Positions 7,833 to 16,954 of a stretch of 64,000 nt of DNA are shown in pieces (position 1 is the stretch's first letter; each line of letters opens with the position of its first letter). Both the position numbers and the translations under genes were made by a program. The notes beneath the pieces are model-generated. The model was not told where the DNA came from. It worked only from the letters and a program-made list of their open reading frames with translations, and did no database searches. The stretch comes from Dictyobacter kobayashii (lineage in GTDB: Bacteria > Chloroflexota > Ktedonobacteria > Ktedonobacterales > Ktedonobacteraceae), in the NCBI RefSeq assembly GCF_003967555.1, contig NZ_BIFS01000001.1, positions 1,984,001-2,048,000 on the forward strand, in the 5' to 3' direction.

Positions 7833-9113
7833 TTATATACGTTGCAAGCCTATGATACAGCTAGAGCAATCTTTCTCACGACAGGTTTGTTGATAGATAT
7901 AGTGCAACCCCTGTTGTAAGCAGCTGCCATGCGGTTCTTTGGAGAGTTGTAGCTGAGCACACATACTACGTGTAATCCAATTGGATGGCAGGCCGGGATG
8001 CTGTAGGTAGAGCATACGGGCGCGCTCCGCCAGCAATTCATGCTGCTCAAGCAAGGCTACGGCAGCCGCGAATGGAAAGACCACATTGCATAAGAGAATA
8101 TCGGTGCGAGCCATGCTCAGACCAGTCTTACGAAAACAGGCGCGCAGTTCGTTCAGGATCAAAGTGGGATCATTCGCGCCATTGGGTGGCAATAAACAAG
8201 CACATAGTGTATGCCAGATACCGGGAGGACGCCAGCGTGAGAACAGGTTCATCAGTACATGTAGTCTGCTATGATCAAGGGGCGCGGGACAGAGGCTACG
8301 CCCTAACGGTGCGGAAAGTTCGCCACGCCCCAATAACAGGCGCATCCCCAGGGCACGAAAAACCTCTCGATCGCGTCCATAACCCAGTCCTTCGGACAGC
8401 GCAAGGAAGAGAGAACGATCATAAGGCTCTAGTTCTGGTATTTGCGCGGGCTCCATCGCATGCAATTCCTCCAGGAAACGATGGCATTTGGCCTCAAAAC
8501 GCAAAAGACCCGCACGTTGCAATAATTTATGCCGCTGTGGATCGCTTAACTGTTGGCAAGGCCAGGCCTCAAGTCTTTTATCAACCAGAGGAAATGAAAC
8601 TAGCTTATGAGCAGCCGACACATCAGCGAGGGTGCAGGTAGGAATCACAGTGCCGTCCTGACGCCTGGTGGGCTGAGAATCGTTACAGACCATGACAATA
8701 TGCAGGAGCACATGGTTATAGACTGGATCAGACTGGTGTTGATGGGTACGCCAATCACTGGAGCGCACATGGAATTCCACATCCCCAACTACTTTTTCTA
8801 ACTGCTCAGCTTGCCCGACCGGTAGGTCCTGGGGCTGGACAGGAGAAGAAATAAAGCGCAATACCGCATCACGGACATCGGGTCCCATCGCTCCGCCAGG
8901 ACGCCCAGAAAACACGACCTGGCACCAACCACCCTGCTGCAATGGCAGACAAATAGAACGTGGCAAGCTCCACCAGCGTCGAGCAACCTCATATTCATAG
9001 GGCTGCTCTGGCTCATAAAACTGCGCATCCGGCCTGGGCATAGAGACCGGGCTATAAGCCGCATCCCAGCGGCTACTTTTACTGCTCGCCATCCCCTTCG
9101 TTATCATTGGCAT
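7833..9113 (-). CDS. DUF2851 family protein
   Basis: A 426-residue protein of the DUF2851 family; the diagnostic stretch is GDVEFHVRSSDWRTHQH near residue 110, followed by NHVLLHIVMV. The rest is rich in charged helices and ends with several cysteines. Function is unknown; the conserved E, H and D residues in GDVEFH suggest an enzyme, but this is inference. The start is decided by GGAGGAGCATC directly upstream of ATG 9113; the frame extends upstream to 9140. It overlaps the stop of the coiled-coil gene by about 35 bases, so the two are coupled. Confidence 0.8.
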   Translation of the reverse strand: MPMITKGMASSKSSRWDAAYSPVSMPRPDAQFYEPEQPYEYEVARRWWSLPRSICLPLQQGGWCQVVFSGRPGGAMGPDVRDAVLRFISSPVQPQDLPVGQAEQLEKVVGDVEFHVRSSDWRTHQHQSDPVYNHVLLHIVMVCNDSQPTRRQDGTVIPTCTLADVSAAHKLVSFPLVDKRLEAWPCQQLSDPQRHKLLQRAGLLRFEAKCHRFLEELHAMEPAQIPELEPYDRSLFLALSEGLGYGRDREVFRALGMRLLLGRGELSAPLGRSLCPAPLDHSRLHVLMNLFSRWRPPGIWHTLCACLLPPNGANDPTLILNELRACFRKTGLSMARTDILLCNVVFPFAAAVALLEQHELLAERARMLYLQHPGLPSNWITRSMCAQLQLSKEPHGSCLQQGLHYIYQQTCREKDCSSCIIGLQRI

Positions 9114-10137
9114 GATGCTCCTCCGGCTGCCCTGCAACATTCTTCAATAGCGAACGAGCATGTACCACCTCCATCTCAGCCGCAGTAAACGCCCGCACCG
9201 CATCATCACCACTCAAAGTACCCTCTTTGACAGCCGCACGTACCAGGGACAAAGTATATTCTGCCTGTTTAACCAATTCATGGGCATCCACCACATGCTC
9301 ACTACTGGCCTCCAGTAAAGCAACTGACTCAGCCGTTTCATCCGCCTCAGCATCCGCCAGAATAAGCGATGCCACAGCAGCAAATGCATCATCATCTTTC
9401 TCTATTTCATCAAACATCTCATCGTTCTCCTTCGCTACATTGTCCAGGAAAGTAGCATCGACGGAAAGCTCTTCCAATTCGATATCTACCGGGGTTACAT
9501 CCTCTTCAGAAATCAGGGATGAAAGAAGCTGCTCCGCTTCCTCAGCCGCCTGCGCTGTCTCCAATGCTAGCAGCTGCGCTCGCTCGGCCTCTACCTGCAA
9601 GTGTTCATATTCTTGTGCCAGGTGGCGACCAATACTCTCTTTTGCCAGGCGATCATCTGCGTACTCAGCACGCGCGACCGCAATCCTGGCCGCATCTTCC
9701 GCCACTTCGGCAATGGACCGCGCATCTCGGGCCAGGGCGTCAGCCTCCTCATGTACATGTGCCGCCCGTTCGTTCAGGGAATCTTCATACCTATATGTGG
9801 CTTCACTTTGCTCGTCGGCGGATGAAACATCCCACTCCATAAATAGTTCCTCTTCATCAAAGACAGAAGAGCCTTCGCCAGTACTGATATCAGCGCTGGA
9901 AAGAAGCGAAACAGTAATTAAGCGGGATTGGATAGTTAAAAGTCGCTGCTCCAACTGCTGGACACGTTCCGCCTTTACCTGGAAGCGCTCCTGAGCAATT
10001 TGCAGGCGCTCCTCACTCTTTTTTCTCGCTTTACGTGCCTTCTCAAGGCGCTCTTGCAGACGGCGTTTCTGTTTGTTCAATTTCTTCTTGCTGCGCGACA
10101 GTTTGTCTTGTGGGGAAGAGGAATCGTTTTTGCCCAT
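9079..10137 (-). CDS. Glu/Ala-rich coiled-coil protein
   Basis: A 352-residue protein with no recognised catalytic domain. A very basic N-terminal coiled coil (KLSRSKKKLNKQKRRLQERL onward to residue 80) is followed by an acidic Ala/Glu-rich second half with long heptad-like stretches (SIAEVAEDAARIAVARAE, LALETAQAAEEAEQLL). No signal peptide or membrane segment. I start at ATG 10137 (MGKNDSSS), with GGAGG about ten bases upstream. The bipolar charge suggests self-association or nucleic acid contact, but no function is assigned. The antisense frame inside it is a composition shadow. Confidence 0.65.
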   Translation of the reverse strand: MGKNDSSSPQDKLSRSKKKLNKQKRRLQERLEKARKARKKSEERLQIAQERFQVKAERVQQLEQRLLTIQSRLITVSLLSSADISTGEGSSVFDEEELFMEWDVSSADEQSEATYRYEDSLNERAAHVHEEADALARDARSIAEVAEDAARIAVARAEYADDRLAKESIGRHLAQEYEHLQVEAERAQLLALETAQAAEEAEQLLSSLISEEDVTPVDIELEELSVDATFLDNVAKENDEMFDEIEKDDDAFAAVASLILADAEADETAESVALLEASSEHVVDAHELVKQAEYTLSLVRAAVKEGTLSGDDAVRAFTAAEMEVVHARSLLKNVAGQPEEHHANDNEGDGEQ

Positions 10138-10600
10138 GATATGCGGTCCTCCAGAGGGTGCATTCAAGCTCTGTTCTACATATATTAATAATATTTGAAC
10201 ATATCCACATCGTACTCATCAACCCACCCCACTTACTACCACTTTAAATTAAACAAAAATGTAGACGTACCTCAGGATACCATACTTGTTCTCTCTAGCT
10301 CTAAAGAGTTTACCCCTTATTTCCTATTTAAAGCCCTACATCACAAGAACATCACGCACTTGATAAGTTAATGGACAGGGATTTTATACTATATTGTAGA
10401 CAAGCATGATCAAGTACTGTATGATGACCTGCAGACAAACAAGCACAACGCAAGAGAAGAGACATATTGATAAATTATAGAAGAATAATTTATGCTCAAT
10501 GAGCATCGTCTTTTCGCGCTGCTGCATGATGCTTATTAGCAGGATGTATGTGTAAATAGGAATGATACACCTCTCAAAAAATGAGAGCCATGAGGTCATA
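10138..10600. other. Intergenic region between divergent genes
   Basis: A 463-bp AT-rich gap between the leftward coiled-coil gene and the rightward protease gene. A weak promoter-like pair for the protease is TTGATA (10360-10365) and TATACT (10385-10390) with a 19-bp spacer. No gene, hairpin family or RNA was recognised elsewhere in it. Confidence 0.4.
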
Positions 10601-12580
10601 ATGGGTACAAAAAACTCTATGGTATTATTTAATCCTTCAAGTAGAAAAAAACTTTCTCTTTTCTCACTCGCGTTTATCTCTCTGTTGAGCATTTTTGCTA
10701 TTCCGGGGCAGGCCCTGGCCGAAACAACCCCTGGCGGCAACGTCACCAATCCGGTGGTACGAGCAGTCGACCTGGCCAAGCCCGCCGTCGTTCGTATTAT
10801 CACCACGCTGGGTGGACGCCTGACGGTCCATTTTACCAACACACAGAGCGCGACATTCCCACTCAATGGTGGCTACTATGATCTGCAACTTTCAGGTAGC
10901 GGTACTTTTATTAGTTCACACGGAGACATTCTGACTGCTGATCATGTCATCCACCCTCCACACGATAAATCAATGGATGACGTTTTACAAATGTATGCAG
11001 CCCAGGATGTCGCTGATTATGTCAATCAAAACTTCCAGGTTCAGACCCCTTATACCAAAGAAGATGCCTATACCAACCTTGCTTACGGTATCTTTCGCTC
11101 GGAGTCAAATTATAATCAACCAAAGAGCGAGGTCTATCTCAGCAGGGACTATGCCGGCGTGATGAATGCTGACCAGCTCTCCAATGTACCACAGGAATTT
11201 CATGCACAGGTAGATAAGGTTGAGCAGGAAAGCGCGGTAGACCAGAGAGATGTTGCTATTATTCATGTCAATATGGAAGACACCCCTTCAGTCACACTGG
11301 GAGACTCTTCCAATGTTTCGCAACAAGATGAATTGACAATTATCGGCTTCCCAGGCAACGGGGACCTGGGAGATCCTACCAAGCCAGATCCTAATACCTA
11401 TCTAACCTCATCTGTAAACAAGATCTATGTGAGCTCGATTAAAGACCATGTGATTCAGGTTGGAGGCAATGTTGAGCACGGGGATAGTGGAGGCCCGGCC
11501 CTGGATAGTGAGGGCAATATTGTTGGGGTGGTCAGTTTCTATAATCAATATGCTCAAACCCCTATCGGCACCAGTTTCCTACAGGCCAGTAACAGCGCGA
11601 AAGAGTTACTCAGTAATCTCAAGATCGATATGAAGCCGGGCAAGTTTCAAACAGCCTGGAAGCAGGCGTTTGATAATTATACCTCTAATGGAGATGGACA
11701 CTGGCATAAAGCTTATGCCGATTTTCATAAGCTCCAACAGGATTATCCCAATTTCCAGGCGATCAATCCCTTTATGGACTATGCATCACAACAGTCCATG
11801 CATGAGAAATTACCGCAGCCACCACAGACAAATTATATGGCACCACTTATAACAGCAGCCGTCATCTTTGTTGCGGCTATTATCATACTGGCATTGCTGG
11901 CCTGGTTCTTGCTCTCACGGCGCAAAAAACCACAACTGGCCTATCAAACCAGCGGACAGGCTTATCAGAATGGTAACACGCCTCACCAGCCTGCTTATTA
12001 TCCATCCAATCAAACTGGTTACATGGGAAATGGGCACAGACCACAACCATATTCAACGCCACAGCCAACGGCCACACCCGCCAGTACAGTTATGGAATTT
12101 GATAGCCAGCATGTCCCGCAAACGCCCCAGCCAATACAAGACTGGCAACAGATGCAAGCAACAGCCTCACCAGCCACGCCTGTGGGCTTTTCTGCAGCCA
12201 ATCAGCTATCAGAGCCTGCCACGCATACAAGAGCCGCAGCCGGGTCCTCAGTGGCTTATGAGCCCACCCAGGAACCAAACCTGAATGTGATCAAGAACAA
12301 GACTCTGGCTAATAGGGGTGAGATTGATAGTGCGGCGGTAGAAAAATTAAAAGAGTGGCCGGTAGGGATACATGATCGCTATACGGCTGCCGACTATCCA
12401 GCTAGCTCTGTGGCGCAGATGCCATTTCCCATGAGCGATGCGCAACAAGAGTATAAATTTCAGCGCGCAAGTTATGAAAAACCGGAGAATACACAGAAGC
12501 TGCCCAAAATTCAGGTAAATCCAACCACGTCCGATGCAGCCGAAGCTCTGGGTAATAATCAGCCTCACCAGATTGTCTGA
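10601..12580 (+). CDS. Membrane-anchored trypsin-like serine protease
   Basis: About 659 residues. An N-terminal signal peptide (LSLFSLAFISLLSIFAIPGQ, then ALAE) is followed by a chymotrypsin/HtrA-fold protease domain. The catalytic triad is visible: His in ILTADHVIH (about 115), Asp in QRDVAIIHV (about 217) and Ser in HGDSGGPAL (about 295). A transmembrane helix lies near 417-440, followed by a long Pro/Gln/Thr-rich, probably cytoplasmic tail. No PDZ domain is visible, unlike classical HtrA. Start ATG 10601 is supported by GAGG six bases upstream; the frame from 10562 has poor spacing. It is flanked by a bidirectional terminator. Its substrate is unknown. Confidence 0.8.
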   Translation: MGTKNSMVLFNPSSRKKLSLFSLAFISLLSIFAIPGQALAETTPGGNVTNPVVRAVDLAKPAVVRIITTLGGRLTVHFTNTQSATFPLNGGYYDLQLSGSGTFISSHGDILTADHVIHPPHDKSMDDVLQMYAAQDVADYVNQNFQVQTPYTKEDAYTNLAYGIFRSESNYNQPKSEVYLSRDYAGVMNADQLSNVPQEFHAQVDKVEQESAVDQRDVAIIHVNMEDTPSVTLGDSSNVSQQDELTIIGFPGNGDLGDPTKPDPNTYLTSSVNKIYVSSIKDHVIQVGGNVEHGDSGGPALDSEGNIVGVVSFYNQYAQTPIGTSFLQASNSAKELLSNLKIDMKPGKFQTAWKQAFDNYTSNGDGHWHKAYADFHKLQQDYPNFQAINPFMDYASQQSMHEKLPQPPQTNYMAPLITAAVIFVAAIIILALLAWFLLSRRKKPQLAYQTSGQAYQNGNTPHQPAYYPSNQTGYMGNGHRPQPYSTPQPTATPASTVMEFDSQHVPQTPQPIQDWQQMQATASPATPVGFSAANQLSEPATHTRAAAGSSVAYEPTQEPNLNVIKNKTLANRGEIDSAAVEKLKEWPVGIHDRYTAADYPASSVAQMPFPMSDAQQEYKFQRASYEKPENTQKLPKIQVNPTTSDAAEALGNNQPHQIV

Positions 12581-12606
12581 GTATGGCATAAAGATCGCTT
12601 AACATC

Positions 12607-12645
12607 AAAGAGAGTGCTCTGAACTTATACCAGAGCACTCTCTTT
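12607..12645. terminator. Bidirectional terminator
   Basis: Arms 12607-12621 (AAAGAGAGTGCTCTG) and 12631-12645 are perfect complements, with a nine-base loop, between the convergent protease and DUF4097 genes. Confidence 0.9.
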
Positions 12646-12688
12646 ATATACGCATCATCTCTACCATTATTATAGCCAGCAGGCAAAG

Positions 12689-13942
12689 TTATTTCATTTG
12701 ATGGATCGTAATGGCGTCTCGCTGGGTGCTTACTGTAATCGGTGCCTGCGGATTCTTGCCATTGGTGAAGCGACCAAACGCATTGGTCACTGGACCTGAA
12801 CCATTGCTGACGGTGAGGTGAAATGCTTCAGACCTGGGCAATGACAGATTGATCGACCCATTGATGGTGGTGAAATGGTAATTGCCGCTACGTTCCAATG
12901 AACCATCAAAGGTAATCGCCCCACTTTCCACCGTGATGGCGGATTGTCCTGATAACTGAACCTCGTGCATCTCGATATCCCCCTGCCGTGTCGTCATATT
13001 TAGCTGACCTCTCACGTTATGGGTGGCAATAGAACCAGTATCGGCCTGCAGGGTCATATTTCCAGCACCATTTTCGACGACAATCGAGCCATTATTGGTT
13101 CTGGCAGACAACTGGCTTACTGTACCAGTGGCAGTAATAGTGCCAGTTGTAGTATAAGCCTCTACAGCAGCGTCCAGCGGTACCGTTGCATCGATATCGA
13201 CACCACGCGAACCAGCGAATAGATAGTCTGGATCGAGACGGGCATTGACAGTCGTCTTCGCACCATCCTGGTTATAAGTTACATCAGTATTGATAAGACC
13301 AAGCCCCATGCCTTCTGAGTATTTGCTGACTTGAAAACCAAATGGACCATTTTGCTGACTGTGAATATGGATGGTCCCGGTATCATTATTAATAATAATC
13401 TTTTGATGCGCTTGCTGCTGAAAAAAGTAGCTCTCAGTCGAGTTCTGTGTACCAACCCTATTAATTAACCCCACAGTAATCATGCCCATCAGTAATGCCA
13501 CCAGTAAAGTGACAAGCAGGATTATCCCCAGATCATTTTGACTTGAGCGGGGAAAACGCCAGCCGGGCGTGGGAGGGCGGCCCGATAATGGAGACCAGGG
13601 GCCCGTTTCTGACTTCGGTGGGGCTGGTGGTGCTACCAGGACAGGCTCAGATGCAGCTTCAAGCGCTGGCTCAGATGGCACTGACTCAGAAGATACTGGC
13701 TCAGATGCAGCTTCAGACGCTGGCTCGGAAGGTATTGGTTCTGCCTGAGCCTCTTCCTGGATTGGTGCGGCTACATCCGACTCCGTGGTTGGAATCTCCA
13801 AGACACTTTCATCAGTAGGAGCAGGCGTCTCCTGGACTTCCGCCTGCTCCGCCTTATCTGATTGAGGCGATTTTTGTTGCTTTTTCTGGCTTTTAGGAGA
13901 CGATTGGCCAGTCTCTAGATACGAAGAATCCGGTTTGCTCAT
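12689..13942 (-). CDS. DUF4097 beta-helix membrane protein, copy 1
   Basis: About 417 residues. A cytoplasmic N-terminal tail of about 140 residues is rich in Ser, Glu, Pro and Ala, with repeated SEP/EAASEP units. One transmembrane helix (LGIILLVTLLVALLMGMITV) is followed by a large extracellular repeat domain of the DUF4097/DUF4098 type (TTTGTITATGTV, TNNGSIVVENGAG, ADTGSIATHN, SGAITFDGSL), predicted to fold as a right-handed beta-helix. I start at ATG 13942 behind AAGGGGC; an in-frame GTG at 13945 is also possible. A paralogue lies directly upstream at 14060-15166, so the pair arose by tandem duplication. Role unknown; family members are often linked to envelope stress systems. Confidence 0.75.
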   Translation of the reverse strand: MSKPDSSYLETGQSSPKSQKKQQKSPQSDKAEQAEVQETPAPTDESVLEIPTTESDVAAPIQEEAQAEPIPSEPASEAASEPVSSESVPSEPALEAASEPVLVAPPAPPKSETGPWSPLSGRPPTPGWRFPRSSQNDLGIILLVTLLVALLMGMITVGLINRVGTQNSTESYFFQQQAHQKIIINNDTGTIHIHSQQNGPFGFQVSKYSEGMGLGLINTDVTYNQDGAKTTVNARLDPDYLFAGSRGVDIDATVPLDAAVEAYTTTGTITATGTVSQLSARTNNGSIVVENGAGNMTLQADTGSIATHNVRGQLNMTTRQGDIEMHEVQLSGQSAITVESGAITFDGSLERSGNYHFTTINGSINLSLPRSEAFHLTVSNGSGPVTNAFGRFTNGKNPQAPITVSTQRDAITIHQMK

Positions 13943-14059
13943 CACACTTGCCCCTTCATGCTATTAACAGCACAATTCAACCCTTCAATCCACACTCCTA
14001 CTACCCACAATCGGAGTGGCAAGGATAAAACTAAAGCGATACAGGGTCAGTTAGAAGAT

Positions 14060-15166
14060 TCAATTGTCTTCATTGATTTCCACATTCCCAGAGGTAGTCG
14101 TGATCCCAATATGAGCGCGAGGACCAGGACCAACAATGTTGCTGCCAAACTCATTATCAACCGCGCTATGTGCGGCAAAGATATGCAGGTTAAAGCTAGC
14201 GTTAGATGGTAACGAGAGATCGACGGCGCCACTCTGTGTCTCAAAACTATAATCGCTCTCAGAATCGACATTCCCATCAAAAACAATTTTGCCCTCTTGC
14301 GTTCTCATACGTGAGGAACCGGTAAGATAGGCGCTACCAACCTCGATATGCCCCTGATAGGTGGAAAGGGCAACCTGCCCTTCAAGCTGGTCAACATCGA
14401 TGCCTCCATCACGTGCACGGAAAACGATACGCCCGTTACCACTGTTGATATTCTGTGCATTGATCGAATCACTGGCCTCAACGTTCATGTTCCCGGTAAT
14501 GCCATCAATCCTTACAGCTCCATCGTCGGCTGTTACCTGGACATTGATGAATGAGGGGACGGCCACATCCAGGTCAACTCCTTGCCCACCGGTACTACTA
14601 TTGCCTCCTTGTTTCTCAACATTGATCAGGATTGTATGTCCATAATCGACCACATGCGCATCCACATTCATGTTATTGACCTGAGGGGACCAGCTAGTGT
14701 CATATTTAGTAGATTGCACGATAACTGGCCCATCATCATTAGTACTTCCATGAACATGCACCTGACCCTGGGCATCATATATCACTATATTACAAGGCTG
14801 GTCGACCATCAACTGCTGGGTGGTCGTAGTTTTGGCCTGTACCATTTGCTTAAAAAGGTTGCCGCCACCAGCAAGCATAAATAGCAGTAGTAGTAGAATA
14901 ATAGCGGGGGGAATAAACTTTATAACACTCATAAAGGGAGAAGGGCCACGGAATGGAATCAATTTTTCTCCTACCAGCTCACGATGAGAAAAAATTTCGA
15001 GCAAGCCACGATGTCCTTCTGGATAAAAGGGTGTGTGTGTTCCATCTCTCTCTCTTTGTGCTTGCTGATATGAATCCATATCAATTGGGGAAGTTGGATC
15101 TGTCTGCCCTTCAAAAGATCCATGCGGCTCCTGAGAATCATCAAATGCTGATTGTTGTTTGCCCAT
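14060..15166 (-). CDS. DUF4097 beta-helix membrane protein, copy 2
   Basis: About 368 residues with the same plan as its neighbour: charged cytoplasmic head (MGKQQSAFDDSQEPHG), one transmembrane helix (VIKFIPPAIILLLLLFMLAG) and an exported repeat domain (ADDGAVRIDGITG, SGNGRIVFRARDGG, TQEGKIVFDGNVD, TQSGAVDLSLPS, ending TTTSGNVEIN). The start at ATG 15166 is supported by GGGGGA eight bases upstream; the frame extends to 15259 without a better site. It lies 117 bp upstream of copy 1 on the same strand and the two may be cotranscribed. Confidence 0.75.
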   Translation of the reverse strand: MGKQQSAFDDSQEPHGSFEGQTDPTSPIDMDSYQQAQRERDGTHTPFYPEGHRGLLEIFSHRELVGEKLIPFRGPSPFMSVIKFIPPAIILLLLLFMLAGGGNLFKQMVQAKTTTTQQLMVDQPCNIVIYDAQGQVHVHGSTNDDGPVIVQSTKYDTSWSPQVNNMNVDAHVVDYGHTILINVEKQGGNSSTGGQGVDLDVAVPSFINVQVTADDGAVRIDGITGNMNVEASDSINAQNINSGNGRIVFRARDGGIDVDQLEGQVALSTYQGHIEVGSAYLTGSSRMRTQEGKIVFDGNVDSESDYSFETQSGAVDLSLPSNASFNLHIFAAHSAVDNEFGSNIVGPGPRAHIGITTTSGNVEINEDN

Positions 15167-15363
15167 GTACAGTCCCCCACATTTACAACATACTGCATTC
15201 TCGGTGAAAGCACACTCGTGGCCCACGATTATGCAGATGGCTGCCTCCAATACCCACATCCAACACTAAGCCTGACACCTTAACATCCCTATCACGACAT
15301 ACCCAGGCAAAGAATAGACAGCATTAGTCCTCGCTGTCATTTATACAAGCGCGCAAACAAAAT

Positions 15364-15423
15364 CCATCCTGCTTTGTTCACATACACACATGTATTGTAC
15401 TACATTAGAACGAAGCAGGATGG
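15364..15423. terminator. Terminator of the cytochrome c maturation operon
   Basis: Arms 15364-15379 and 15408-15423 (GAACGAAGCAGGATGG) pair over 16 bases with one G-T pair and a 28-base loop. It lies just past the stop of DUF3054, the last gene of the leftward operon. Confidence 0.7.
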
Positions 15424-15442
15424 AAAGAAGGAGATTGCTGTG

Positions 15443-15943
15443 TTACCTTTTCCTGGGAGCAACCTGAGCTTGAGTATCTTTTGTGTGATTGGTCATGGCG
15501 AACGGGATGCGCCAGACAAATAAGAACACGGTATTGGTGATCAGGGTAACCAGGCCAAAGGTGATGACAGAAACCAGGTCGGGCAGATGTTGCTCGAAAA
15601 CAAAATGCAAAATAACACCAAGTGGCCAGGCCGCTAACCAGGCAAAACCAGTTTTGCGGGCAATCTGGCGCGGCTCGGTCATCAACTCACGACGAAATGC
15701 TCCCATAAAAGGGGCAATTAAAAACCAGCTAATAGCAAACGGCAAAGCGGTCCAGACAACTTTGAAGGCCGCGCTCAGACCACTATCCTCGCCATGACTC
15801 TGGCGACCAATAACGGAAAAAATTAAAAAGACCAGGACATCACCAATGATTAGTGTCCAGAGCCGCCGGGCCTCTTTTTGGTTGCGAGGCTTACTGCCTT
15901 CAATAGCTGATGTGGTCACTGTGTTTTTATCTTTGACAGCCAT
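15443..15943 (-). CDS. DUF3054 membrane protein
   Basis: A 166-residue protein with four predicted membrane helices (LWTLIIGDVLVFLIFSVIG; AALPFAISWFLIAPF-like; AWLAAWPLGVILHFVF; VITFGLVTLITNTVFLFVW). This layout and the N-terminal DVLVFLIFSVIGRQSHG match DUF3054. Function is unknown. It begins one base after the ccmD stop codon, so it is the last gene of the maturation operon and probably coupled to ccmD. Confidence 0.8.
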   Translation of the reverse strand: MAVKDKNTVTTSAIEGSKPRNQKEARRLWTLIIGDVLVFLIFSVIGRQSHGEDSGLSAAFKVVWTALPFAISWFLIAPFMGAFRRELMTEPRQIARKTGFAWLAAWPLGVILHFVFEQHLPDLVSVITFGLVTLITNTVFLFVWRIPFAMTNHTKDTQAQVAPRKR

Positions 15944-15944
15944 C

Positions 15945-16097
15945 CTAGAGCTCCTTTTCTAACTGCTGCTCACGCACCAGCTCTTCAACGGCAGCCAGCT
16001 CTGTGCGCACACCACGAATACGCATGGCTAAAATAGCCAGGTAGATACAGATAGCCAGCCAGGCAATAATATAGGCCGCGATCAAATACGTTTGCAT
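15945..16097 (-). CDS. ccmD: CcmD-like heme exporter subunit
   Basis: A 50-residue frame not long enough for usual ORF cut-offs. ATG at 16097, stop TAG at 15945-15947. It has one membrane helix (LIAAYIIAWLAICIYLAILA) followed by a basic/acidic cytoplasmic tail (RIRGVRTELAAVEELVREQQ). Size, topology and the position right after ccmC match CcmD, which helps release holo-CcmE from the CcmABC complex in known System I organisms. Confidence 0.85.
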   Translation of the reverse strand: MQTYLIAAYIIAWLAICIYLAILAMRIRGVRTELAAVEELVREQQLEKEL

Positions 16098-16114
16098 CGT
16101 TCAGTCCTTTTTCC

Positions 16115-16861
16115 TTATTCCACAATCGCACGTAACTGCTGAGCCAATGCTTGCAGGCGCTGCAATTGATAAGCTTGCACCATCATAAAAGCGTATAACA
16201 GGGTTATAGCAACCAGGGCCACCATGAGTGTTATGGTTGCCTGTGGTGGTAGCGCACCTTGAACACCCACCTGGGGGACAGGATGCTGGCCACGCCACCA
16301 GTTGACCGAGAGATAGATGATCGGCACGTCGATTGCACCAATGATGCCAATCACTGCTCCGGCACGCGCACCTTCACTCGTTTGACCCATGTAACTGCGT
16401 AACATTAAATATCCTACATACATAAACCACAGAATCAAGGTGGCCGTCAATTTGGCATCCCAGACCCACCAGGCACCCCAGATAGGCTTACCCCAGACCG
16501 CACCGAGGATCAAGGTAATGGTGAGAAAAACCACGCCAACCTCGGCCGCCGCACGCGCCAGCCAATCCAGGCGCGCATCGGGTTTGAAGAGATAGATAAT
16601 ACCGGTAACCGCGACAATAATGAAAGAGAGCATCCCTACCCAGGCTGTCGGCACATGAAAGTAAAAGATACGCTGCGTCTCTCCCTGCAGAGCATCGACG
16701 GGGGTATAGAAAAAAATCATCCAGAGAGCCAGGACCAGCGTGAGCGCGGTTAACCCTCCCAGAATAAGGGAAGCGAGAGGCCAGCGCCCTCCCGACGATG
16801 CTGACTGCCGGGTCGCAGCAGGCTGTCCCTCTGTACCAGTTATCTGATTGACTAAAGCCAT
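16115..16861 (-). CDS. ccmC: Heme exporter permease CcmC
   Basis: A 248-residue, six-helix membrane protein with the tryptophan-rich signature WGKPIWGAWWVWDAKLT near residue 130 and conserved histidines (FYFHVPTAW; VNWWRGQHPV). CcmC loads heme onto CcmE in System I. Start ATG 16861 has GAGGAG upstream; an in-frame TTG at 16876 is less likely. It sits in order ccmA-ccmB-ccmC-ccmD. Confidence 0.95.
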   Translation of the reverse strand: MALVNQITGTEGQPAATRQSASSGGRWPLASLILGGLTALTLVLALWMIFFYTPVDALQGETQRIFYFHVPTAWVGMLSFIIVAVTGIIYLFKPDARLDWLARAAAEVGVVFLTITLILGAVWGKPIWGAWWVWDAKLTATLILWFMYVGYLMLRSYMGQTSEGARAGAVIGIIGAIDVPIIYLSVNWWRGQHPVPQVGVQGALPPQATITLMVALVAITLLYAFMMVQAYQLQRLQALAQQLRAIVE

Positions 16862-16954
16862 AAAATCACTCCTCAAAGAACTCCCCTCAAGAGAAGTCGT
16901 ATGGCCGTTTGCTTGACCAGAAATACGACGCCGTCTAGAGTCCTCACAATCTGC

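Noticed and set aside
9227..9994. A 255-codon Ser/Ala-rich frame on the plus strand
   Set aside because: It is the shadow of the Glu/Ala-rich coiled-coil gene on the minus strand.
13600..13760. Short repeats resembling a tandem array
   Set aside because: They encode SEP-rich low-complexity peptide in the DUF4097 protein and vary as coding repeats do.
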